From Lepidonotus clava (Eukaryota > Annelida > Polychaeta > Phyllodocida > Polynoidae), in assembly GCA_936440205.1 (NCBI GenBank), contig OW387150.1, positions 37,258,295-37,322,294 of the forward strand: a DNA stretch of 64,000 bases, written 5' to 3'. The notes beneath the pieces were generated by a model. It ran no database searches and was not told where the DNA came from. It saw only the letters and a program-made list of their open reading frames with translations. Positions 46,056-58,000 of this stretch are shown here, piece after piece (positions within the stretch are counted from its first letter, which is position 1; the number at the start of each line of letters is the position of its first letter). The position numbers and the translations under genes are program-made.

Positions 46056-49000
46056 GTATGTTATGATTGTTTTGTATTAGGTAACAAAATATGTATTCTA
46101 TCTCACTATTCAACCCCAGTAATCTCTTTATCCTTTGAGCCTTATATCTATTTTAACTACAGCATCCTCATTGGTATGCACCATAATTCTTCAAAGTATT
46201 ACCTCCAAGCACTGAAGTTGTTTTCACTTTATTCCAGATTTGGCGTGCATTTTCTATCTTTACTACTACTTCCGGTTGCCATTCTTTTATTACTATTGGT
46301 TCATACGATTTCTGGTAGGTATTCTTCTCAAAGTCAACAACTCTAATTTTCCCCAGATGAGTTACAATAAAATTGCAGTGTATGTTCCAGGAACATTATA
46401 TTGATTTCTCCATTCTCTGAAAGAGCTTCAAGCTAACTTGAAGATGTGTTGATAGTAATTCAAAAGGGTTTAAAATAAAATCTGTGGCGTTTCCAAATGA
46501 GAATTCATTACTAAATTGATGATGTTTAATGGTCCCTTAACTAATTTTTTCATAAACTGATAAATTAACAATGTGACACTAGACTTGTACCTTTACCTAT
46601 GATCTGCCATACTACGTAAGCTTACATATACTGAGTCTAGTTAGAAATTTCACTTTGTTTATTTTATTCATTACCGTTAAATTTTGTGTTTACATTTAGT
46701 TAACCAAGAAAAATATATCAATTTATTTTCTGAGAACGAATGTCACATACACATATTCTACTATGAGGAAGAGAACTACTTTTCTGGGCCCTACAATAGG
46801 TTATTGGTGTAGACGCCAGGAACTTTCTTTGCCAGTGGTTTCTGGAGAGGTACACAAATAGCCTATGGCTGCTTCCCAATGGCCAAGAAAAGTCTTTCTC
46901 CTTCTCATTAACTGATTAATTTTCATTGGAAAAGTATGAAAAAAAGGAGTTTCCCAATTGTTTAGCAAGTTGGTGTTCTTGCCCATTTCAACGGCAATTT
47001 TAATGCTGATTTCAACTCTGATTTCAAAGTAGATTTCGATGCTGAAAGAAATTAAAAGGAAAATATAACCATAATCATGATTGTTTTTATGTTCCTATTT
47101 CTAAACAATGATTTTCCAAATTTCTATTTATTTCAGCTTGACTACATCCTCATCCCACTGTTGACTTACTACAGCTACTTTTTCTGTCCAGGGTAAGATA
47201 TGGTGTCTGTAGAGATTGCATACTTCACTAACAGCTCTATACCTTCTTCATTTCATTTCTCAATCCAACTTCCTATTCTGACAGATTATTTTGTGAGGAG
47301 GTAGGGATAAAGTATAATGGGATTGGTAAAATGAACATGATGAAACATGATACACTGATATTAAGTCCACAGAAATAGGCTACCTGAGCAATATGATAAG
47401 GTACATCCATCAGTTAGTTTTCACAGCCAGCAAAGGACTCCAAATTCATCCAGGTTGACCTAGTCAAATTTCAACCTAAAAGATTTCCTTGCACATAAAT
47501 TTCAAAAAAGCTTTACAAATTCAACTTCTTTGATAGTCTAAAAATTCTTCAAACCAAAACATCTGAGGAAAATGTCAAGTTATAAGCGATTCATTCAGGA
47601 AAGGAATTAAATGAAGTGGAAAATTGATAATGACCTGGTATGACTGAATATACACATATCTGTAGGAAGGCATGAATGGTTTCCTCAAAATGTTTTAGAA
47701 TGGGGGATCTCCCCTTATGGATCAATAGGGTTTTTCTTACCTCCCTGCGTGACGTCACAGATTTTGGTATTTCCTCTAAAAAAGAAAAAAATTGGTTTGT
47801 TTTGTATAGTATCATACTGCTGTATAAACTATGGACTTATCACCTGCAGTTACGTGCTCCCTCTAAGTTTGAATTGTGTTGTGGATATGTGTATGCTTCA
47901 GGCAATCTATTCTAGACATTCTTCTAATATTTTGTGGACTACGTAATATGTACCTTGCAGTGATTTGTTATTTCCTAACACTATTTCACGTCCATTAATT
48001 CTTACATCTAGATTTGAATTCTTGATTATGTTTTAATTCTCTCTGAAATTCTTGAGTGTAGTTTGTATATTGTGAAATTGAAATTAAGGATCTATAGATA
48101 AGAGTCTAGATGACGAAAAGCTGATGTAAATAAACCCAAGGCAATATTGAGAGTACATTGTCCAAACTGCCAGGATCTACCACTGACAGACAACTTTCAG
48201 TAACTTCAGGACACTAATTGTCCTACAAATAACAGTCCACCTTTGATCATTAATGAAACTTTCATAATGTACATTTGTGATTATATATTATATGATTATG
48301 AAATCTCCATATTCTAATGTTAATGTCAAAACAATGTACAGCATGTCATCTACATGTGCCTCTCCTACAGGTGCCTTTCCTACACAGACTCTCATACACA
48401 TGACTATCCTACATGTGATATCTGTGTGTCCTAACAGCTGTAAAAAGTCATCAGGAGACAGATAAAAGTGGTGAGGGTGGAGGGAGGCTACCCTGTCCCC
48501 CACAACAAATGTGAGGCTCCTTAAGCCCTGTGGCCCATAGGGCCCCCACAAACCCCCCCACCCCCCCAACCCATGGCTTCCACAACCCATGGGGAGCTAC
48601 CCAGGCATCCACAACCCATGGAGGGGGACCCTTAGGCCCCCACAGCCCATGGCTCCCAAGACCTGCGCAACCCATGGGGGGTTCTCATTGCCTCCACAAC
48701 CCACAGGGGCTCCTTAGGCCCCCACAACCCATGGGGGGTCCCCCGACCCCCACAACCCACGGGGGGCTACTTAGGCTTCCACAACCAATGGAGAGCTACC
48801 CAGGCATCCAAAACCCATGGGGGGTTCCCCATACCCCCACAACCCACGGGGGCCCATTAGGCCCCCACAACCCATGGGGGGCTCCCCCGACCCCCACAGG
48901 CCGCACAGCCCAGGGGGGGCTACTTAGGCTTCTACAACCCATGGAGAACTACCCAGGCATCCACAACCCATGGGGGGCTCCCAAGACCCCCTCAACCCAA

Positions 49001-52000
49001 GGGGGCTCCCCAGGCCTCCACAGCCCAAGGGGGGCTCCTTAGGCCTCCACAACCTACTGGGGGATCCCCAGACCCCGCACAACCTATGGGAGGCTCCCCA
49101 GGTCCCAACAACCCATCGGGGGCTCCCCAGGCCTCCATAACCCATGGGGGGTTCCCCAGGCCTCCATAACCCATGGGGGCCTCCTTAAGACTCCATAACC
49201 CATGGGGGGCTCCCAGGCCTCCACAACCCATGGGGAGCTACCCAGGCATCCACAACCCATGGAGGGGGACCCTTAGGCCCCCACAGCCCATGGCTCCCAA
49301 GACCTGTACAACCCATGGGGGGTTCTCATCGCCTCCACAACCCATGGGAGGCTCCCCAGGCCCCCACAACCCACGGGGGCTCCCCGGACCCCCACAATTT
49401 AACCCATGGAGGGGGTTATTTACATAATCCTATTGCTTGATAAACTAAATGATACCATACATTTGATCTCTTTAAAAAAGCATTTTAATCTTTTTTCAGT
49501 GGTGGAGTAGTTTTTGGATATGGATTTTACTTTTACCGGGGTCCGTTTCGTCATCTGTTTGCGTTTGAACTTTTCATCCGATGTACGCCCCAATTGGCAG
49601 CAGGTGAGGAAAAAGACAGTGATGGCATTGTTGAATAATTTAAAATGTGTGAATGATAGTTGTTTTATATTTGTGAAACTTGGAACAACATGATATGATG
49701 ACAATAAACTGGCTCATTAGCAACTATCCAAAATATGGACCCTGATCGTCTGAAATATTCCCATCATGTGGCCGTCCAGTAGCTATGTACACATAAATTC
49801 CAGCCTCCTTTATTCTGATGAAGGGGTCAGTTTTGTACTGGGATGTATGCATATGATCAGGTTTCCAGGCAAATAACCTCCCCCCCCACCCTGGACTTTG
49901 ACATAGTTAATCAAATGGCAGCCCAAGGGTTATTCTCCTATGAACTCAAACAAACACATTTGGTAGAGTTTTATACACATACTTTTTTCACAATCATCAG
50001 ATGAACCAAATGCCCTCCCTGCTGGTGCATTTGGCGCAGTGCCTCTTAATACAGACGGCATGACGACAACCCCTGGAGAAGTGGACCTCCCTCTCAACCT
50101 TACCACTGTGGTGGACATACTCACAGATAATTTGAACAACATTACCAATGGCCTGGACCTGTGCTGCATGGATGAAAGTTTCAACATCACCACTCTCTGC
50201 TGTAACGCCACCATCCCTGAGATCAGCATTGTCCCAGCCGATGACCCTTTGTTGTCAGATGTTGATTTAAATGACACCACCACCTCTGACCCTAGCACCA
50301 CTGAGATGGACCCTGGCTCCACCTCCACCGACGACATGGACACGGGTCAAACCTCTACACCAGACACGGGTCAAACCTCTACACCAGACACGGGTCAAAC
50401 CACTACACCCGACACGGGTCACGGGCCAACTGACACATCAATGTCTACGACTACCCACCCAACTGACACTGAAACCCCAACCATGGAAGCAAGTACAACG
50501 GCAGGTACCTCATCTGAAAACCCAACTTCCCCATCAACGATGCAGGATGATTCAACAACTGCAATTGCAACAACTACAACTACAGCTGCACCACAAACGG
50601 GTTTCTGTATGTTATGATTGTTTTGTATTAGGTAACAAAATATGTCTTCTATCTCACTATTCAACCCCAGTAATATCTTTATCCTTTGAGCCTTATATCT
50701 ATTTTAACTACAGCATCCGCATTGGTATGCACCATAATTCTTCAAAGTATTACCTCCCAGCACTGAAGTTGTTTTCACTTTATTCCAGATTTGGCGTGCA
50801 TTTTCTATCTTTACTACTACTTCCGGTTGCCATTCTTTTATTACTATTGGTTCATACGATTTCTGGTAGGTATTTTTCTCAAAGTCAACAACTCTAATTT
50901 TCACCAGATGAGTTACAATAAAATTGCAGTGTTTGTTCCAGGAACATTAGATTGATTTCTTCTTTCTCTGAAAGAGCTTCAAGCTAACTTGAATATGTGT
51001 TGATAGTAATTCAAAAGGGTTTCAAATAAAATCTGTGGGGTTTCCAAATGAGAATTTATTACTAAATTGATTATGCTTAATGGTCCCTTAACTAATATTT
51101 TCATAATCTGGGTAGAGGGGCGAGGTTTTCCAGACATACTTGGAACCCCCACTAGATATAGAATTGTTGTTCAGGCCAACTTTAATGTATTAAACTTTTT
51201 ATATACAAGACCCAGTTCAGGAAATCTATTTCCAAAACAATTCCATATACAATTATGCTGCTTGATGAAAAAAAAACAAGAAATTAAATCTAGTATTTTA
51301 TACTCCCAACTGATAAATTAACAATGTGACATTAGATTTGTACCTTTACCTTATACTCCTGCCATACTACATAAGCTTACATCTACTGAGTCTAGTTAGA
51401 AGCTTGAGTTTGTTTATTTTATTCATTACCGTTAAATTTTGTGTATACATTTAGTTAACCAAGAAAAAATATATCAATTTATTTTCTGAGAACGAATGTC
51501 ACCAACACAAATTCTTCTATGAGGAAGAGAACTACTTTTCTGGGCCCTACAATAGGTTATTGGTGTAGATGCCAGGAACTTTCTTTGCCAGTGGTTTCTT
51601 GAGAGGTACACAAGTAGCCTATGGCTGCTTCCCAATGGACAAGAAAAGTCTTTCTCCTCCTTGTTGGCTGATTAATTTTCATTGGAAAAGTATGAAAAAA
51701 GGAATTTCCAAATTGTTTAGCAAGTTGGTGTTCTTGCCGATTTCAACGCCAATTTTAATGCTGATTTCAACTCTGATTTCAAATTCGATTTCACTGCCGA
51801 AAAAAATGAAAAAGGGAAATATAACCATAATCATGATTACTTTTATGTTCCTATTTTTTAACAATTATTTTCCAAATTTCCATTTATTTCAGCTGGACTA
51901 TATCCTCATCCCACTGTTGACTTACTACAGCTACTTTTTCTGTCCAGGGTAAGATATGGAGTCTGTAGAGATTGCATACTTCACTAACAGCTTTATACTT

Positions 52001-55000
52001 TTTTTCATTTCATTTCTCAATCCAACTTCCTATTCTGACAGATATTTGTTAGGGGAGGTAGGGATAAAGTATAATATGATTGGTAAAATGATCACGATGA
52101 AACATGATTCACTGACATTAAGTCCATAGAAATAGGCTACCTTAGCAATATGATAAGGTACATCCAGCAGTAAGTTTTTACAGCAAAGGTTTTTTCACAT
52201 TATGAACAGACTCAGAATTCATCCAGGTTGATCCAGGCAAATTTCAACCTGAAAGTGTTCCTTGCACATAAATTTCAAAAAAAAAATTCAACCTGAAAGT
52301 GTTCCTTGCACATGAATTTCAAAAAACTTCTTTGATAGTCTAAAAATTCTTCAAACCCAAACATCTGAGGAAAATGTCAAGTTATAAGCGATTCATTCAG
52401 GAAAGAAATTAAATGAAGTGGAAAATTGATAATGACCTGGTATGACTGAATATACACACATCTGTAAGAAGGCATGAATGGTTTCCTCAAAGTGTTTTAG
52501 AATGGGGGATTTCCCTTTATGGATCAATAGGGTTTTTCCTTACCTCCCTGTGTGATGTCACAGATTTTGGTATTTCCTCTAAAAAAGGAAAGAAATTGGT
52601 TTGTTTTGTATGGTATCATACTGCTGTATAAACTATGGACTTATCACCCGAAGTTATGTGCTCCCTCTAAGTTTGAATTGTGTTGTGGATATGTGTATGC
52701 TTCAGGCAATCTATTCTAGACATTCTTCTAATATTTTGTGAACTCTGTAATATGCACATTGAAGTGATTTGTTATTTCCTAACACTATTTCACGTCCATT
52801 ACTTCTTAGATCTAGATTTGAATTCTTGATTATGTTTTAATTCTCTCTGAAATTGTTTAGTGTAGTTTGTATATTGTGAAATTGAAATTAAGGATCTATA
52901 CATAAGAGTCTAGATGACGAAAAGCTGATGTAAATAAACCCAAGGCAATATTGACAGTACACTGTCCAAACTGCCAGGATCTAGCACTGACAGACAACTT
53001 TCAGTAACTTCAGGACACTTACTGTCCTAAAATAACAATCCACCTTTGATCATTAATGAAACTTTCATAATGTATTATGTGATTATATTGTATATGATTA
53101 TGAAATCTCCATATCCTAATGTTAATGGGGGTCAAAACATTGTACAGCATGTCATCTACATGTGCCGCACCTACAGGTGCCTTTCCTACACAGACTCTCA
53201 TACACATGACTCTCCTACATGTGATATCTGTGTGTCCTTACAGCTGTAAAATGTCAGCAGGAGAAAGATTAAAGTAGTGAGGGTGGAGGGAGGCTCCCCT
53301 GGCCCCCACAACAAATGAGAGGCTCCTTAAGCCCTGTGACCCATGGGGGCTCCCCAAACCCCCCCCCCCCAAACCCATGGAAGGGTCTCCCCAGGCCCCC
53401 CCAACCCATGGGGGGTTCTCCAGGCCCCCACAACCCAAGGGGGCTCCTTAGGCCCCCACAACCCATGTGGGGCTCCTTAGGCTCCCACAACCCATGGAGG
53501 GGGGCTCCTTAGGCCCCCACAACCCACAAGGGGCTACTTAGGCTTCCACAACCCATGGGGAGCTACCCAGGCATCCACAACCCATGGAGGGGGACCTTTA
53601 GGCCCCAACAACCCATGGGGAACTCCTTAGGCCCCCACAACCCACGGGACGCTACTTATGCCCCCACAACCCATGGGAGGCTACTTAGGCTTCCACAACC
53701 CATGGGGAGCTACCCAGGCATCCACAACCCATGGGGGCTCGCCAGGCCTCCACAACCCATGCGGGGCTGCTTAGGCATCCACAACCTATTGGGGGCTCCC
53801 CAGGCCTCCACAACCCATAGGGGGCTCCTTAAGCCTCCACAACCCATGGGGGGCTCCCCAGACGTCCACAACCAATGGGAGGATCCCCCAACCTCCACAG
53901 CCCACGGGGGGTTACTTAGGCTTCCACAACCCGTGGGGAGCTACCCAGGCATCCACAAACCATGGGGGGGCTCCCCAGATCCCCTCAACCCAAGGAGGCT
54001 CCCCAGGCCTCCACAGCCAAAGGGGGGCACCTAAGGCCTCCATAACCCATGGGGGGCTCCCCAGACCCCCACAACCCATGGGGGGCTACGCAGGCCTTCA
54101 CAACCCATGGGGGGCTCCTCAGGCATCCACAACCTATTGGGGGCTCCCCAGACCCTGCACAACCTGTGGGAGGCTCCCAAGGTCCCAACAATCCATTGGA
54201 AGCCCCCATGGCTCCAACAACCCAAGGGGGGCTCCTTAGGTCCCAACAACCAAAGGGGGGCTCCTCAGGCCTCCATAACCCAAGGGGGGCTCCACAGGCC
54301 TCCATAACCCATGGGGGCTCCCCAGGCCTCCATAACCCATGGGGGCCTCCTTAAGCCTCCATAACCCAAGGGGGCTCCCCAGGCCTCCACAATCCATGGG
54401 GGGCTCCTTAAACCTCCACAACCCATGGGAGGCTCCCCAGGCCCCCACAACCCATGGGGGCTCCCCGGACCCCCCACAACCCATGGAGGGGGTTATTTAC
54501 ATAATCCTATTGCTTGATAAACTAAATGATACCATACATTTGATCTCTTTAAAAAAACATTTTAATCGTTTTTCAGTGGTGGAGTAGTTTTTGGATATGG
54601 ATTTTACTATTACCGGGGTCCGTTTCGTCATCTGTTTGCGTTTCAACTTTTCATCCGATGTGCGCCCCAATTGGCAGCAGGTGAGGAAAAAGACAGTGAT
54701 GGCATTGTTGAATAATTCAAAATGTGTGAATGATAGTTGTTTTATATTTGTGAAACTTGGAACAACATGATATGATGACAATAAACTGGCTCATTAGCAA
54801 CTATCCAAAATATGGACCCTGATCGTCTGAAATATTCCCATCATGTGGCCGTCCAGTAGCTATGTACACATAAATTCCAGCCTCCTTTATTCTGACGAAG
54901 GGGTCAGTTTTGTACTGGGATGTATGCATATGATCAGGTTTCCAGGCAAATAACCTCCACCCCCCACCCTGGACTTTGACATAGTTAATCAAATGGCAGC

Positions 55001-58000
55001 CCAAGGGTTATTCTCCCATGAACTCAAACAAACACATTTGGTAGAGTTTTATACACATACTTTTTTCACAATCATCAGATGAACCAAATGCCCTCCCTGC
55101 TGGTGCATTTGGCGCAGTGCCTCTTAATACAGACGGCATGACGACAACCTCTGGAGAAGTGGACCTCCCTCTCAACCTCACCACTGTGGTGGACATACTC
55201 ACAGATAATTTGAACAACATTACCAATGGCCTGGACCTGTGCTGCATGGATGAAAGTTTCAACATCACCACTCTCTGCTGTAACGCCACCATCCCTGAGA
55301 TCAGCATTGTCCCAGCCGATGACCCTTTGTTGTCAGATGTTGATTTAAATGACACCACCACCTCTGACCCTAGCACCACTGAGATGGACCCTGGCTCCAC
55401 CTCCACCGACGACATGGACACGGGTCAAACCTCTACACCAGACACGGGTCAAACCTCTACACCAGACACGGGTCAAACCACTACACCCGACACGGGTCAA
55501 ACCTCTACACCAGACACGGACCAATCACCAGCACCAACCACTGTCACGGGCCAATCAACAACCACAATGGCTATCCCTGCTACAACCACAACAGGTACTT
55601 AATAGACCTTTTATAATAAAATTAATTATCACTGTGAACAGCCAAAATAAAAGTGCATAATATTATATCAAATTGGGGATATGTGTTTGACTGTATATTC
55701 AAATGTATGAAGTAAAACATACTTACACAATGTGTACATGTATGTCAGGCAAAATCAGATATCATTTGTATTTTTCATTGTTATCCTATTTGGCCTAATC
55801 AAAGAATGGATAAATTGTCAAACATGAAATAACAAACAGATAGATCTCCTTTTATATTTTACCATACTGGTCAGATATCAAACATTGTACCATTGGATGA
55901 TTCTTATATTCACGTCTGTGTTTAAGCTACAACATTAACAGTGATGACAGATGTAATTCAATGCAATTAATTACCTTAATTATTTAGATAATGTATGGAT
56001 TAATCAATTCAATTCACATTTCACTTTTCACAATTACTAAGTAGCTATAGACTGTGACTTTCAGATAAATGTTGATTTACTTTCTATTTCATATGTACAA
56101 TGGACGCACAGAAACAGCTGTTTTCCTAACAATTCGAGGACCAAACATTATGGGAAATGTAGATGCAGGAGTATGTATATTTTTCTTATGTCCATGAATA
56201 ATTCTTTGCTGATCTGCTCTCGTATGTTTCTTTACTTCCTGGTTGCTCTTTTATATCACAGAGAGATGACATTCCAGGAGTTTTTCTCACATACTTTTAA
56301 CCTATTCAGTTAATGAATGCAGTGCAGATACAATAATGTCATAGTTTCAGAAAAGGAGGATCAATATATATTATACTGCTACTACAACATTAACTGTAAC
56401 TTAGACTTATCCCAATTTTCTTCCATTAGTTTCATGTAACATTATTCCTGTGGGGATACAATGTAACTATTGCATGTTGGGCAGGCAGGAGTCAACTGTA
56501 GCCTATATTCCACATGCCAATTTTGTTGCCAAGTCTAAATATAACTCTTTAAAGGTTTCATCATTCTTTTTTGAATAGTATATAGAATGCAAATGACCAT
56601 GATAAATTCTCAGAGAAAATCATATACAAATTCGGCATTATCAAAATCAGTTTGCAGAACACAGGCTTGAGTGTAACCTATGATAGTACAAGGGTACCTA
56701 CCTGCCTACTGGTACTATATTACTTGACAGGCCACTAGTGACGTTGCTCAGATAAAGGACAGATATCTTTAATCAAGTGTTGTACAGAATTATAAGCAAT
56801 ACTGATCGTAACAACAAATGGTTTTATACTGTAAATTTTGCAGCTCGTTTAAAATACTGTAGGCAGGTTTATTTTGTAGGTGAAAAACTGCCCAACAACA
56901 ACAACAATTGTAGAAAACAAATACATTCATTGTTATAAATTTTTTCTTGTTACCAAAGATATTGAGTGACAGGCCATTGGTTATAAGTCCATTTTGTCCA
57001 TCTTTCAGAGGCCTGCCCTGGTGACTGCCATACAAGAGACTGTCAATGAGTACTGCATGGAAAATGATGGTTCCTGTTGTCCAGGCACCAAGTAATATCA
57101 TATCTCTATGATTTCTAATTCAAAGTTCAACAATCATGTTACTTTTTTTTTTAGTTAAACAATTGGACTTCTTCAATCTTTATTGTTACATTATTAGTGC
57201 TAAGGTATGCTAAACAGCGAAATATATATCTCTTCAGAAAATGTTCTTGCTGTACAGAAATCCAATATAAAAGAACCCAATCAAAATACTCATTTCGTAA
57301 CCAAATGTTATTAATTCTAATAGTGTTAGGACACTAACTCACAAATTGAGACTTAGACTCAAGATATTAAACCACAAAACATGTACCAGCAACCCATTTC
57401 TTTCATACAGTTTGACTATAAAGCAGTCAAATTTTCTATTTCAAATCTAACAACGATAATAATGAATTTTGAAACATCATTGTACTTTTAATCATGCGTT
57501 CACTGTTGAGATATTCTGCTTTACTTCATTAGCACTCAATTACCAATCGATATTAGATTCAAGATGGGTTTATTTGACAGTTTATGGTGCCCTTCATGTC
57601 TTTGTCTTTGTCTTTGTCTTTGTGACCAATGGTTGAAGAACACTGTCATGATGGACCACCTCAAAACTCAAGCATTGAAAGGGTTAAGACTAATGAAAGA
57701 CGGTTGGTGGGACCCATGGTAAATGGAGCTTCCCTGTAGCATACAAATGTGTGGGGCCAGAATATGATGACATTAATGTTTGTTTTTTTCTAATGGATAC
57801 TTCTTTTACATATTTTCCAGTAATGCTGGTATGGTGGCAGATACTGGTGTTGGGCTGAGTTTTGTGGAGCAGAACACCACTCTTGGGACCTATAGGGTGG
57901 ATGTCATGGTTGACTGTGGATCAGGTACAGTTCAGTATTATATTTAGAGGGATGATTGGGGCTCCATATCTTTTTTTTTTTTTTTAATAATATTTTTTTA

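Larger units (their letters stand above)
45908..50430 (+). repeat. Intragenic tandem duplication, copy 1
   Basis: From the exon 1 tail to the 24-bp repeat of exon 5. It aligns with 50,459-55,500 at offset 4,551 at the first aromatic exon, 4,756 at the next and about 5,078 at the CC exon. The offset grows through a 205-bp indel at 51,106-51,311 and a longer minisatellite. Introns are nearly identical, so the duplication is recent. Confidence 0.92.
50459..55500 (+). repeat. Intragenic tandem duplication, copy 2
   Basis: Second copy of aromatic exons a1-a3, the CC exon and intervening introns. The exon frames and splice sites are conserved, so both copies should be translated in one protein. 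Confidence 0.92.

Noticed and set aside
45067-46113. 348-codon minus strand frame with SVGLVAVDIDV repeats
   Set aside because: Antisense shadow of the 33-bp coding repeat. The plus frame connects in phase with 13 further exons; the minus frame connects to nothing.
46196-46346. Alternative frame of aromatic exon a1 giving a Leu-rich membrane helix (LSLLLLPVAILLLLLVHTI)
   Set aside because: It does not fit the phases of exon 1 or exon a2; only the Tyr/Phe-rich frame links the exons.
48530-49427. Several Pro/His/Gly-rich frames on both strands here and at 53,238-54,484
   Set aside because: All arise from the 29-bp CCCATGGG minisatellite in an intron.
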